Source: Siphonodentalium dalli (lineage: Eukaryota; Mollusca; Scaphopoda; Gadilida; Siphonodentaliidae). Taken from it: a DNA stretch of 64,000 nt. The number at the start of each line of letters is the position of its first letter. Position 1 is the first letter of the stretch. Under the pieces are notes generated by a model. It was not told where the DNA came from and did not search any database. It saw only the letters and a list, made by a program, of their open reading frames with translations. Positions 1-10,572 of this stretch are shown here, one piece after another. The translations under genes were made by a program, and so were the position numbers. The DNA lies in the NCBI GenBank assembly GCA_032622095.1, contig CP136066.1, positions 185,974,716-186,038,715 on the forward strand, written 5' to 3'.

Positions 1-260
1 ACAACTTACGATATATAGTCATAGCACTTTTACATATAGGTTCATTGTAGACTGATTTGATACTGAAATAAGTCCATAGTGAGCGTATGCCTGTTTGCCT
101 TTTGAATGGCGCGGGCCGCTGTGAAAATACATTATAAAAAGCATGAATCTGGTAAGTCATGTCGATGAAAAAATTCAGATTCAAATTATACTTTTTTGTG
201 CTTTTTTTTAAATAAGTTCAAAATGAGCTTATATTCAGAACAGTCTGACAATCAGCATAA
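1..260. repeat. Dispersed repeat K, copy 1
   Basis: This stretch matches 9000-9250: the same ordered blocks occur (CATATAGGTTCAT, CTGATTTGAT, a GGCGCGG-CCGC block, then CGAATCTGGTAAGTC or similar). The GC-rich block also appears, reverse-complemented, in repeat J at about 3415 and 15310, so K and J may be parts of one larger element. No coding potential was recognised. Confidence 0.6.
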
Positions 261-1135
261 CATTTTTTAACGTGTTTATCGAACTATTTTTCTCGGACAG
301 GGATGCAACAAAAGCGTATCGAATTTCCTGTTTAAAACCGAGTCGGAGCTTTCAAAATGTAGAAAGAATTTTAAATGAGGGGTGCATTGTTTCATTTTGG
401 CATAAGAGTGGTCGGTCTCCAAGCAATTCCATCCTTATAAATTGGTTTCATTGTCTGAAAGGAACTAAACCTGAACAAAAAGACTTTTAATCGACAATAT
501 GAACATATCAACTGACGGGCAGTGTAATGTTTGTCGTACCCTATAATAATTTCATATACAAAATGTTCGAGGAAGAGACTATTTCGGGGAATATACGACG
601 TTCTGACATTTAAATAATTTTGTTTCAAATATAAGTCTTTATATAGAAAAATTACACCGGTTGTGTTCATGAAGGATAAATATATGAAGTTACTCGGTCA
701 CATTTTGAAGTAGCTATCAATATATTCGATTACTTACGCTGGAAATCGCAATTACTTTCCAGTGTGTAGTTATTTAGATTTAAATTATGTAATTCACCCA
801 TATTTTGATACTCTAATTATGAAACCCCTCTTACGGTTTCTACTTTCCTTACCACGAAAACTATTAAATGACTCCAGTTGTGTATATAGTTAATTATTCA
901 GAAGTGTTCCATCTATCACATTAAATGAAATAGAAAGCTATGACTTAGCTGGCAACCCAAGTTACCATGAACATAAAACGTGTATTACAATAATACTTGA
1001 TAATTCAAATTCCTGAAACTATATATATAAGTACTAGGACCACAATATTGCAGCATGGAATTCCTCTATAAAACAAAGTAAAATAGAATAGAGGAGAGAT
1101 ATAACAAGTGAATCAGGTTCATACGAATCATACTC
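261..1135. other. No gene or clear repeat recognised
   Basis: AT-rich sequence. The short open frames at 272-490 (+) and 392-670 (-) overlap on opposite strands, show no domain or splice context and look like chance frames. Confidence 0.5.
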
Positions 1136-1635
1136 TTGGAAAAAATGTGTATAAATTATACAGTGTTATAAATGTAATCTTAAACTAAATTGTGTAGAAA
1201 TGACACATGGCATATGTGTCGGTGGAATTTCCTCAACATTGAATATGAGTGAATATGTGAGTATATCATAGTTATTAGATGAAATGTAATCTATTGTAGA
1301 CACAAAACTCGCAAAGGCTATCACAGAACAAAATATTGGCAGCAGTTTTTAAAAATGTTATACACTGTATTTGTGTCAAAACTGAACAGCACATAATTGT
1401 GTAGCACAATGTTTTAAAGCTGCTGCCAGATTTTCAATACGGTAGCTTTTATGATGGTGGTGTCTCAAATAGTACATATTCACACCTATTAACTATAATA
1501 TACTCACCTATTCACTCATTCAATGTTGAGAAAATTCCACCGACACAAATATCATTTCTACACAATTTTGTTGGAGATCAAATTTAAAACATATTGTGTA
1601 AAATTTATACAGATTTGTTCTAAGAAAGTTACATT
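1136..1635. mobile_element. Palindromic MITE-like element, about 500 bp
   Basis: The outer arms are inverted copies. The block at 1180-1240 (GTGTAGAAATGA, then GTGTCGGTGGAATTT and CAACATTGAAT) recurs reverse-complemented at 1520-1570. A second inner pair is GGCAGCAG near 1340 and CTGCTGCC near 1420. There is no open frame, so this is a non-autonomous inverted-repeat element. No target duplication was identified. Confidence 0.65.
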
Positions 1636-2058
1636 TTAATTACTTAAATATATATTTATCACTTCCCTGTTCTTCTCGGTCATTGTTCACAAGCAAACGA
1701 ACACATATTCCCACGACTCGGTGTGGCAATTTAACCAAATTTAATATGGTATTTTCTACATAATAAAAATGAGAACTGAAGTATCTTGTACTTTTCTCTA
1801 TATGCATTTAGTTGCCCGTAAATAAAGAATGTCTGCTCCTTACACTCCATATATACATTGCGTATATTTAAATTGTTTCTGAAATTCTTGAGCTTTCTTC
1901 TTATCCATTTGAACCTTTATGAACCAGTTGGACACAACTATCTACAACATGTTCGCATCAATAAACTGGTGCTCTTCCGTGTGTTTCTTATAGAATATTT
2001 TCAATGGCGACCGACGTGACCACCATGTTCATGTAATTGTCATATAGTATATCTTTAA

Positions 2059-2425
2059 AGTGATGTGAAACATTACAACAGGGTGGTCGATTAGAAATAG
2101 AGAATAATCTTGTTCAAAATAGTAATTTTTACAAATTTATATCCAAATTGACAACACACACCGTCATTCTTATATATTAATTAATTGCAGTGACTCTCGA
2201 TGGGGAAATCGTTTTCGTTAGTTTATTGCAGATAGATGCGTCCCGAATCGAGTAGTAAATATTTACAATTAAGCGTAGTTCAGACGATGTTTTCTATGGA
2301 GTGGTAGGGTTGTTTAGCTTCAGATTTTCGGCGATGTTAGTAGAATGTTACATTCCTCCAGTTGGCATAGCGCCTGAATACTAACTTATCAGTTTTACGC
2401 ACCCGAACAAGTATATAACATGTCT
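2059..2425. mobile_element. TTAA-flanked MITE family T8, copy 1
   Basis: Flanked by TTAA at 2055-2058 and 2426-2429. It starts AGTGATGTGAAAC and ends AACATGTCT. A close copy with the same TTAA flanks lies at 51443-51809 and a deleted one at about 21000-21176. Shared inner blocks include GAGAATAATCTTGTTCAAA and GTTGGCATAGCG. There is no coding frame. The TTAA flanks suggest piggyBac-type mobilisation; the terminal inverted repeats are weak. Confidence 0.7.
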
Positions 2426-2516
2426 TTAATAATTACAATTGTCTTCATTTATTGAATGGAAATGATGCATTGCCGATCAAAGTGAAATGGTTCGCTGGGG
2501 TGAATATGATGGATTC

Positions 2517-2745
2517 AGGGTGGGGTAATGACAATGTGTAGTGGTAATGGCAATGTGTAGTTGTAATGACAATGTGTAGTGGTAATGACAATGTGTAGTA
2601 GTAATGGCAATGTATAGTGGTAAGGACAATGTGTAGTGGTAATGACAATGTGTAGTGGTAATGACAATGTGTAGTGGTAATGACAATGTGTAGTGGTAAT
2701 GACAATGTGTAGTGGTAGTGACAATGTGTAGCGTAATGAACAATG
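2517..2745. repeat. Minisatellite of about 18 bp units
   Basis: About a dozen near-identical units of the form GGTAATGACAATGTGTA in a direct array. The three overlapping minus-strand open frames here (repeated His-Tyr-Thr-Leu runs) arise from the array because the unit is a multiple of three; they are not genes. Confidence 0.95.
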
Positions 2746-3229
2746 CACTACTTTTTCTCAAGTAACTTGTAATTGGTCCGTTTCGTATTACATGTAAGTA
2801 ATGCACTACTTCACAAAACATTACTTAATTCATATTACTATTTCATTACTCTGTGCATGTCTGTACCGAGTATGTCCGGAATGTGTTTCGTGAATAATGA
2901 TGGTTATATTGCTAATGGAAGCTTAAAACAATACAATGATCCTATGGGTTTGATAAATGAGGTTTTCTGCAACATTAACAACGAGAATTGTGAATACATG
3001 GTGAGTGCTATCATAGTTGTATTTCTCAAATCTTGTTCCAAGAAAATAACATCCAGATTGGAGTATATATAAGTAGCACAATGGTTCCACTTTAACTTAT
3101 AGTTAACTTTGTTCATTGCACGAATGCTACAACAAGCATTATATAAATTACATTTATATAAAAACACTCTCGCAATGTTAGCCATTTTTTAGCCTGTTTT
3201 CCAGAAAACCAGAACATTATCTACTTATT
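2746..3229. other. No gene recognised
   Basis: AT-rich sequence after the minisatellite. Open frames of 93-99 codons overlap on both strands and show no domain. Confidence 0.45.
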
Positions 3230-3525
3230 ATAGAACATATTTTAGGTAGATAATATGCTTAGAATCGCCTCATTTTGAATCGATAATGTGCTGAAAAAAA
3301 AGAATATTTTAGTCACATTATCGACTCATGATGACGCAATTCCAAGCAGATTATATGCGGACAATGACACAATAAGCCAACTCACGACTTTTCAGGTTAA
3401 CAGGTGTTTTCACTGTGGCCCGCGCCATAAAAAGAAATGACGGATCAGATCCCATTATCTGCTTATTTCAGAATAAAATAATCACATTATGTACCTATTA
3501 CAAATTATAGGTCGAGTATGATCGT
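3230..3525. repeat. Dispersed repeat J, copy 1
   Basis: Matches 15140-15420 in order: TCGATAATGTGCTGAAAA, TTTTAGTCACATTATCGACTC, GCGGACAATGACACAA, the GC-rich GCGCCATAA block, and TCACATTATGTACCTATT or similar. Inner inverted segments (TCGATAATGTG with CACATTATCGA) make a hairpin. No coding frame. Confidence 0.7.
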
Positions 3526-3554
3526 ATTTCCGCGAGGATATGTTGCAAATGTTA

Positions 3555-4225
3555 TATTCATTGACGATGTATTTGGCCCCATTAGTGGAGTAAATATTTA
3601 GGCTCATGCAGGGGGGGGGGGGTCAAACAACTTTCTTCCGAGCACGTATGAGATGATGGGTGGGTGATTAAGAGGACCCAAAAGATTTTAGCCACAGCTC
3701 AAAAAACAATTCCAAACTATGGTGGGTGGGTCCCAAAAAATGGCCAAAGTGGATATTGTTGGAAGTTTCGGAAATAATAATTATAGAATTTGCCTTCTTT
3801 TATACGAATATCTCAATTATATGTCAGCACTATGTTTGACGATTTGAGTGTGTTTTAATCTTGAATTTCAGGAAAGTATATCACTGCATGGGTCATGACA
3901 CTCCAATTGCGCAAGAAATGTATACTATGGAGTATGAACTTGTTATGTATTTATTGGCGATTTATTTGGCCCCATTGATGAAATAAATATTTAAATCCCT
4001 GCTTAGTTTCTAACGTGTTCTTGTGGTGTATGTGGTTGGAAGTTTTGGATATAATTTTTAAACTATAGACCTTTCGTTCTTTTATCCAAATATCTCATCA
4101 ATATATGTCTACATTGTGTTGTTTTAATCTGGAGTCTTCATGTAAGTATATATCACATGCATGTGTCGTAACAAATTCCAATTGCGCATGTAGTATGTTT
4201 GCTACTATGGAGTATGAACTTCACC
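3555..4225. repeat. Diverged tandem duplication, about 330-380 bp unit
   Basis: Two direct copies share ATTTGGCCCCATT, TTGGAAGTTT, CCAATTGCGCA and ACTATGGAGTATGAACTT in the same order. A poly-G run sits at about 3610-3622. Noncoding. Confidence 0.65.
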
Positions 4226-5640
4226 AGTACACTGTATAGTGCATTATCTTTAGTTTTTGTCCGGATGGTTGACTGTTCGTGTCTGTCTATTTATATTTTG
4301 AGATTCGTGTCTGTCTATATTTTGAGAATCGGTGTCTCCATGTCTATTTATATTTTGAGAATTGGTGACTGCATGTCTATTTATATTTGAGAATTCGTGT
4401 CTGTCTATTTATCTTTTGAGAATTGGCATCTGTCTATTTTGAGATTTCGTGTCTGTCTATTTAACTTTTGAGAATTGGCATCTGTCTATTTTGAGAATTG
4501 GTGTCTGTCCATTTACATTTTGAGAATTCGTGTCTGAATGTCTATTTATATTTTGAGAATTCGTGTCTGTCTATTTGACGATTGAGAATTCGTGTCTATC
4601 TATATTGAGAAATTTGGGTGTCTGTCCATTTATATTTTGAGAGTTGGTGTGTGTCCGTTTACATTTTGAGAATTGGTGTCTGCATGTCTATTTATATTTT
4701 GAGAATTTGTGTCTGTCTATTTGACGTTTGAGAATTCGTGTCTGTCTATATTGAGAATTCGTGTCTATCTATATTGAGAAATTTGGGTGTCTGTCCATTT
4801 ATATTTTGAGAGTTGGTGTCTGTCCATTTATATTTTGAGAATTGGTGTCTGCATGTCTATTTATATTTGAGAATTCGTGTCTGTCTATTTAACTTTTGAG
4901 AATTGGCATCTGTCTATTTTGAGAATTCGTGTCTGTCTATTTAACTTTTGAGAATTGGCATCTGTCTATTTTGAGAATTGGTGTCTGTCCATTAACATTT
5001 TGAGAATTGGTGTCTGCATGTCTATTTATATTTTGATAATTGGTGTCTGCATGTCTATTTATATTTTGAGAATTGGTGTCTGTCTATATTGAGAATTGGT
5101 GTCTGTCTATATTGAGAATTTTGGTGTCTGTCCATTTATATTTTGCGAATTGGTGTCTGAATGTATATTTATATATTGAGAAGTAGTATCTGTCTTTTTA
5201 TATATTGAGAATTCGTGTCTGTATATATTTTGAGAATTCGTGTCCGTATATTTATATTTTGAGAATATATAGTTCGTGGATTTCAAGCAAATTCCTGATC
5301 CTCCGTGTAATTCTATTATTCCAACACTCGAGTTCTTTTTATCAATAAAAAATAACATTAGTTTTGAGTAATGCGTTGTACATTATCACATCGTCCTGTG
5401 GTATCATTAACCGGCGATACTCGTAATCTTTTTTGAAGTCGATGAAGTGAAACAATCTGGAATAATTGAACGGCAGAACCAGGTGAGAAAAGATACCTGA
5501 GAATTACGGAACCCATCAGAGCGTGATGGAGACCAGAGAGAACCCCGCTAGGTATAACTTCAAACGATTACCATTGGGAAACAATAATTTCCACATTGAT
5601 TGCCAAATGATCTAGCACCAAATAACCATAATTTCCAACA
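4226..5640. repeat. Dispersed repeat with expanded minisatellite
   Basis: The left edge (GTTGACTGTTCGTGTCTGTC near 4266) and the right part (TTAGTTTTGAGTAATGCGTTG to about 5620) match the shorter copy at 8225-8640. In this copy about 1 kb of minisatellite lies between them. The architecture of unique ends around a central tandem array resembles molluscan pearl/Helitron-like non-autonomous elements; that comparison is inference, and no Helitron terminus was verified. Confidence 0.6.
4266..5275. repeat. Minisatellite, roughly 25-40 bp variable units
   Basis: More than 25 degenerate units built on GTGTCTGTCTATTTATATTT and GAGAATT. Variants differ at GTGTCTGCATG versus GTGTCTGTC and in the AT-rich middle. 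The open frame at 4199-4390 is made of this repeat and is not a gene. Confidence 0.95.
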
Positions 5641-6438
5641 TTGGGTTTCTTTTGGTGCAGCGGCACCTGATTCGCATCGCGTTAGATATAAAAATATATC
5701 TAATCCGACCCAGATTAAATATTAATTAATAAACTAGTCGGACACCTGGGGACACGTGCGTTCAATTAGTAGGGTTTGTGGTTTGGGGGTCTAACCCCGG
5801 GATGGTCGAATAGACTGAGAGGTCTATTCCTTCACCCCTCATTTTTTTAGCTTTAATTATAAGGATCACACCCAAAAAAAGGGGGAAAAAAGAGCATTTT
5901 TATACAATCAAAAATTATTTCTTTTTGTTTTTCTTTTTCTTAGGTGGCTTTTCTCCTGAGGATAGAGATGTTGATTTGTCCTTCCGTTCTTGGTCTTTGC
6001 CGTTGGACATTCGGAGCACTCTGTCGGTCTCTTTTACAGTCTTGTCAATTCTTTCGTGTAGCTCTGACATTGCTTGAAGCATGGCTCTCTGTTTTCATCC
6101 TCATCCTGCGTTCAATTATATATAAAAACTCGCATATATACGCTGATCCGGAAGGGTGATAACTCTATATATAACGAACTAAATAACTGAAATTTGTAAG
6201 AAAGAATTTATAACACCACAAGTGATCAACTAGTGTCATACTTAAGTCAAATTCTCCTGCTGGCGGGTGGGCTTGGTGGAGGTTAAAACACATTTTTAAA
6301 AACACTTCTTCAATATTAATCCACGATTAATCCCGAAATCAATCTTAATATATCTTGATTTTACATAGTGATCGTGCATGTGTCCCCTGTGGTTTGGATT
6401 AGATATTAAACACTATCTAATCATCCCTCAGATTAAGT
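5641..6438. other. Noncoding, small hairpins only
   Basis: Contains short palindromes (TTAGATATAAAAATATATCTAA at about 5683 and a related one at about 6399) and GGGGACAC-type motifs repeated near 5750 and 6382. No gene recognised; the 71-codon frame at 5944-6159 has no support. Confidence 0.4.
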
Positions 6439-6559
6439 ATTTATTTATATGATATCCTATATAAGAATGCCCTGCGCAGAGGATGTGGTTGGATTGTAGA
6501 ATTCTGCTTTATATTGTACAAATGTCTCAAGTATATCTGCAAATTTCAAGCAAATATAT

Positions 6560-6650
6560 CTATCGACTGTGTGGCTCATGGCACACCGTAAGTGTACGTT
6601 CATACGCCATCAAGTTTGCGCGGTATGTTTTGCAGGCATTTCGTCATAGA
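6560..6650 (-). repeat. Dispersed repeat Q, inverted partial copy
   Basis: Weakly matches 7594-7830 and 27200-27380 (GTTAGCTGTGG, GTTCATATTCTGG, ACGACGAACTGCC-like blocks), apparently in rearranged form. Noncoding; the relationship is tentative. Confidence 0.35.
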
Positions 6651-6930
6651 AAACCATACAAATATGGATATCATTGGAACCGGCTCCTTGACCACATTGT
6701 GATAGTTACAGTTATGCCCTGTGCCAATGCATTCTCTTATATATGCGAGTCGACCATAGGTCGCCTCGCATATATAAGAGAATGCATTGGCCTAAAAAAA
6801 AAAAAAAATCTTACATTCTTTAACAATTTTATAATTTTTAATGTGTTAAGCCAATGCATTCTCTTATATATGCGAGGCGACCTATGGTCGACTCGCATAT
6901 ATAAGAGAATGCATTGGCACAGGGCCGTTC
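6651..6930 (+). mobile_element. Truncated T1 MITE with two hairpins
   Basis: Starts inside T1 at ACCATACAAATATGG and so lacks the CCCTTTACCC terminus. It contains the left hairpin (6725-6793), an AT-rich spacer and the right hairpin (6849-6917), then stops at GGCCGTTCT before the right terminus. A further half copy, inverted, follows at about 7068-7170. Confidence 0.8.
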
Positions 6931-7067
6931 TATATGGTGCCAGAAAATGAACGGGAAAATGCATATAAAATGCATCTATATACCGAAGCTAACGACACGA
7001 GAAGTAACATTTCTGTAGTTTACATGTAACGCATGGCATTCTTATATAGGATATCATATAAATAAAT

Positions 7068-7172
7068 ACTCGCCTCGCATATATAAGAGAATGCATTGGC
7101 TTAACACATTAAAAATTATAAAATTGTTAAAGAATGTAAGAAAAAATGGTAAAAAGTGTTAAAAAAAGATTT
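7068..7172 (-). mobile_element. Half T1 MITE, inverted
   Basis: One hairpin arm (CTCGCATATATAAGAGAATG) followed by the T1 AT-rich spacer in reverse orientation (AACACATTAAAAATTATAAA, then GTAAGAAAAAATGGT). Both element termini are missing. Confidence 0.7.
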
Positions 7173-7269
7173 TTTTTTGTAAGCGACTCAAAGCAAAATC
7201 TCTCACAAAGTCACTTCAGTCATCAAATTTCGAGTTGGAACCTTTACCTACAGTGAAGTATATTATTAA

Positions 7270-7560
7270 CCCTTTACCCAACATAACGGCCCTGTGCCAA
7301 TGCATTCTCTTATATATGCGAGTCGACCAAAGGTCGCGTCGCATATATAAGAGAATGCATTGGCTTAACACATATTAAAAATGATAAAATTGTCAAAGAA
7401 TGTAGAAAAATATTATAAAAATTGTTAAAGAATGTAAGAAAAAATGGTAAAAAGTGTTTAGGCCAATGCATTCTCTTATATATGCGAGGCGACCTATGGT
7501 CGACTCGCATATATAAGAGAATGCATTGGCACAGGGCATAACTGACACTATCACAATGTG
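7270..7560 (-). mobile_element. T1 MITE, one terminus intact
   Basis: Begins at TTAA (7266-7269) with CCCTTTACCCAACA, the T1 terminus, but joined directly to the GGCCCTGTGCC arm, so it reads as the T1 right end in reverse. It has hairpins at about 7295-7364 and 7462-7531. It ends inside the T1 left domain (CATAACTGACACTATCACAATG) without the second terminus. Confidence 0.75.
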
Positions 7561-7593
7561 TTACACCAACCTTCAAATAACTATGATTAATTC

Positions 7594-7830
7594 TTGAGAG
7601 ATAATTCTATGCTATATGTACAGCCAAATTTCGTAGCATCGCTACAGGTGGAACTATACAGCGATTTTATTTCTCATGTAGTTAGCTGTGGTACATATGC
7701 AATTTATATACAGGTTTCCGTTCATATTCTGGGACCATATATGGTTTTATACGACGAACTGCCGGCAAGACATACGGCGCAAACTTATATAGCAGGGTAT
7801 GTGAGCGTACCCTAGTGAACTGCACATATT
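7594..7830 (+). repeat. Dispersed repeat Q
   Basis: Shares GGTGGAACTATA, GTTAGCTGTGG, TTCATATTCTGG and GCAAACTT with 27200-27380. The 73-codon frame here is not conserved in the other copy, so the repeat is probably noncoding. Confidence 0.55.
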
Positions 7831-7860
7831 TTACATCATATGTATTATAGTTCCTTTTAA

Positions 7861-8223
7861 CCCTTTACCCAACAAACCGGCCAAAACCGGCCAAACAAAG
7901 CTTCAACAGCCTAAAATCTCTTCGGTCTGTCTCACTAACCCCATACAAATATGGATATCATTGGAACCGGTTCATTGACCACATTGTGATGGTTACAGTT
8001 ATGCCCTGTGCCAATGCATTCTCTTATATATGCGAGTCGACCATAGGTCGCCTCGCATATATAAGAGAATGCATTGGCCTAAAAAAATCTTTTTTTAACA
8101 CTTTTTACCATTTTTTCTTACATTCTTTAACAATTTTATAATTTTTAATGTGTTAAGCCAATGCATTCTCTTATATACGCGAGTCGACCTATGGTCGACA
8201 GGGTCGTTCTGTTGGGTAACGGG
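7861..8223 (+). mobile_element. T1 MITE, near full length
   Basis: Flanked by TTAA (7857-7860) and TTTA (8224-8227). The left end is CCCTTTACCCAACAAACCGG, the right end GTTGGGTAACGGG. The left hairpin (8011-8079) is intact; the right hairpin (from 8158) has lost its second arm. CCCTTT next to TTAA is a hallmark of piggyBac-type termini. Confidence 0.85.
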
Positions 8224-8224
8224 T

Positions 8225-8640
8225 TTAGGATATATATAGTTGACTGTTCGCGTCTGTCTATTATTTTCTGTTTAGTTCATAGAGCTAACTGCCTGTTGTC
8301 ATCAAGCCACATTCCTTCCACTCCGTGTAATTCTATTATTTCCAACATCAAGTAGTCATCAATAAAAATAAAATTAGTTTTGAGTAATGCGTTGTAGATT
8401 ATCATATCGTCCTATGGTATCATTAACCGAGAGCCCTCGTAATCTTTTTCGAAGTTGATGAAGTGAAACAACCTGGAATAATTGAACGGGGAAACCAGGT
8501 GAGAGAGATAGGTGAGAATTACGGAATCCGCCGAAGCATGATGAACAAGAGGCGAACCCCACTAGGAATAACGTCATACGATTACCGTTAGGAAGCTATA
8601 ATTTCTACATTAATCGCTAAGCATTTCCCCTAACATCTAA
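8225..8640. repeat. Dispersed repeat, short copy without minisatellite
   Basis: Matches 4250-4290 and 5285-5620 but has a single GTTGACTGTTCGCGTCTGTC unit where the other copy has about 1 kb of array. Useful as the unexpanded state of that locus. The minus-strand 67-codon frame at 8374-8577 has no counterpart of the same sequence in the other copy. Confidence 0.7.
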
Positions 8641-8999
8641 TCGATAGTTATAGGGATTGGACGACATGTGGTACGCGACGTTTGAATTATTGTGGTCTCC
8701 CGAACAAAACTCTTTATCGCGGATAAATGAGATTCATTTAATTCAAGCTGCGCGATAACCGGTCTGATATAAACAGATTCATCAGCGACTGAATTGCTCG
8801 GCTACCTCCCCTTCTATCACTCTCCTGGAATAATTCACCATGCTGAGTTAGAACCCCGTATTAATTGGAAAATTAACCCGGAAATGTCCGTTTGATGACA
8901 ACTCTCGTGTAATTGTCTAATGCTAAACGGAAATGGTTCATTCCAACGTCCGAATTCAACATATCCTCGTGCAAATAGGTTAATATTGGGCCTCAATAT
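8641..8999. other. No gene or repeat recognised
   Basis: Ordinary AT-rich sequence; no long frame, splice pattern or symmetrical element seen. Confidence 0.4.
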
Positions 9000-9255
9000 T
9001 CATATAGGTTCATATTCGACTGATTTGATTCTGAAATAAGCCCATATATTAGGCTTATACCCGCGTTATTCCGTTGAGTGGCGCGGACCGCGGTCAACAT
9101 ACATTTTAAAGAGCACGAATCTGGTAAGTCGTGTCGGTGAAAAGGGTAGATTAAATAATGTCAATATGGGCTTATTTAGAAAGGATATAGTGTCATATTG
9201 GACTGTTTTAAAACCCACGTCTCATGTTCATATAGAGCGTCTATATTGAGATTAA
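9000..9255. repeat. Dispersed repeat K, copy 2
   Basis: Second copy of the repeat at 1-260, with the same order of blocks (CATATAGGTTCAT, GACTGATTTGATTCTGAAATA, GGCGCGGACCGCGG, GAATCTGGTAAGTCGTGTCG). Confidence 0.6.
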
Positions 9256-9925
9256 ATAATGCCAATATATCAGTGAATATTAGATTATTTCCCTCATTAA
9301 AATACGCCCATTATGTGGTTATTTTTACGAGAACAGGCTGCCAAATTACAATGTATATATACACGTAATTCGGAAATCACAACATACAGACGCATAATAT
9401 TTCCTACCGAACTCGTCGCCATTTTGCGCTGACAAAATAAAAAAAAATTATATTCTGTAGCGCGATCGTCATGCAAAAACGGCCGTGTGAAAAGCCCGCC
9501 CCCCCCCTGTTCTTGTATCGGAAGAGGTATTTGTATTACTTCAATCTGACATATATACATATGTGAATAAAAGTATTTAACGCATTTGTTTACCTATATT
9601 TTAGTGTACGAGGAACAGGTTGTTTTCTGTATAGGTTATCCAGATATCACTGGCCACCATATGTAAATAGCCCTTTAATATTTACCACTTTTGGAAAAGA
9701 AAAACATAAACGAAATTTAACATTGGTGAGTTCACGACTGTGTGGGTGCTCGAGTGGTAAAGTTGTCTCTCGACAATTATCATTAATATCTGACATAATG
9801 ACATTATAAATCTACCCCATGCACGAGTTTCTGCAGTTCGATCAAATTGTGTTGATCATGGGAAACAAATACACATTATTTGGTGGATAGCACTGCCCCT
9901 CTCACGGCGTCCCTCGCGCAAGTCA
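9256..9925. other. No gene recognised
   Basis: The 87-codon minus frame at 9297-9560 has a poly-Gly tract from a C-run (9499-9507) and no domain; it is treated as chance. Confidence 0.4.
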
Positions 9926-10400
9926 CCTATTATAAAGAGCGTTTGTCATTTGCTTACTCACTGATGGCAACTATTAAAGAGCGTTTTACGTTTACGTTAT
10001 TTTGTGCTTATCCATTATACTACGCTATAAGCTTGCATTATAAATAATGTTGATTTGAATTATATATATTCTAATTCGCATGCTGGTCTAACAAAAGACG
10101 CAGGCAAAATTTGTGTAAAATCGAATGTGATTATAATGATGGTAATTTTTTCTTGACTCAATTAATAGAGAAATTTTCGTTTAGTTATAATTTTATGAAT
10201 TTATTCGATACATATCTCATACCAACTCTGAGAAGTGTCAAAGCTACTCAATCAGAAGTTGCCGATAAATACATGAAATTCTGATGTACAGATATGCATC
10301 GATCTGAAACACAGTTTATAAATTGCGTTCAACATCTTGAACATAAGTTAGAATAACGCTCTTTGTTTTTACAGTATAACGTTCTTTATTACGCCACCGT
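9926..10400. mobile_element. Possible MITE with AAAGAGCGTTT ends
   Basis: Left end AAAGAGCGTTTGTC (about 9936) and right end AACGCTCTTTG and AACGTTCTTTA (10351-10390) are inverted. The same AAAGAGCGTTT motif recurs at about 16688, 16724, 22157, 27495 and 31970, sometimes inside T4. No coding frame. Confidence 0.45.
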
Positions 10401-10572
10401 AGTGTGGTGTTTATTGCTTTTGGTTTTTTTGTATCGCATGGGCGATCGATAATTCACTGGGTGATTGTACATTCGGCAAACCTCGTCAGATTCCGTCACC
10501 GTTTCATCGTACCGATAATTACGAGAGTACAACTGAGATTGGCACATGTGTTTACGTCACCGGTGTAATTGT

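Larger units (their letters stand above)
6439..7067. repeat. Perfect 35-bp inverted repeat bracketing T1 hairpins
   Basis: The segment 6439-6474 (begins GTATTTATTTATATGATATC, ends AGAATGCC) recurs exactly reverse-complemented at about 7034-7067. Between them lie a segment of repeat Q and a truncated T1 MITE with two hairpins. It may be the terminal inverted repeat of a composite element. The 155-codon frame at 6483-6950 runs through these hairpins and is not a gene. Confidence 0.7.

Noticed and set aside
2445-2821. Three overlapping minus-strand frames with His-Tyr-Thr-Leu repeats
   Set aside because: They are translations of an 18-bp minisatellite, open in several frames because the unit is divisible by three.
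2517-5275. Regularly spaced repeats, considered as a CRISPR array
   Set aside because: Units are contiguous minisatellites without unique spacers, in a eukaryotic genome.
6483-6950. 155-codon frame
   Set aside because: Passes through two hairpins of a truncated T1 MITE; no domain, and the same hairpins elsewhere are noncoding.
8374-8577. 67-codon minus-strand frame
   Set aside because: Lies in a dispersed repeat; the other copy at about 5350-5560 does not keep the frame.
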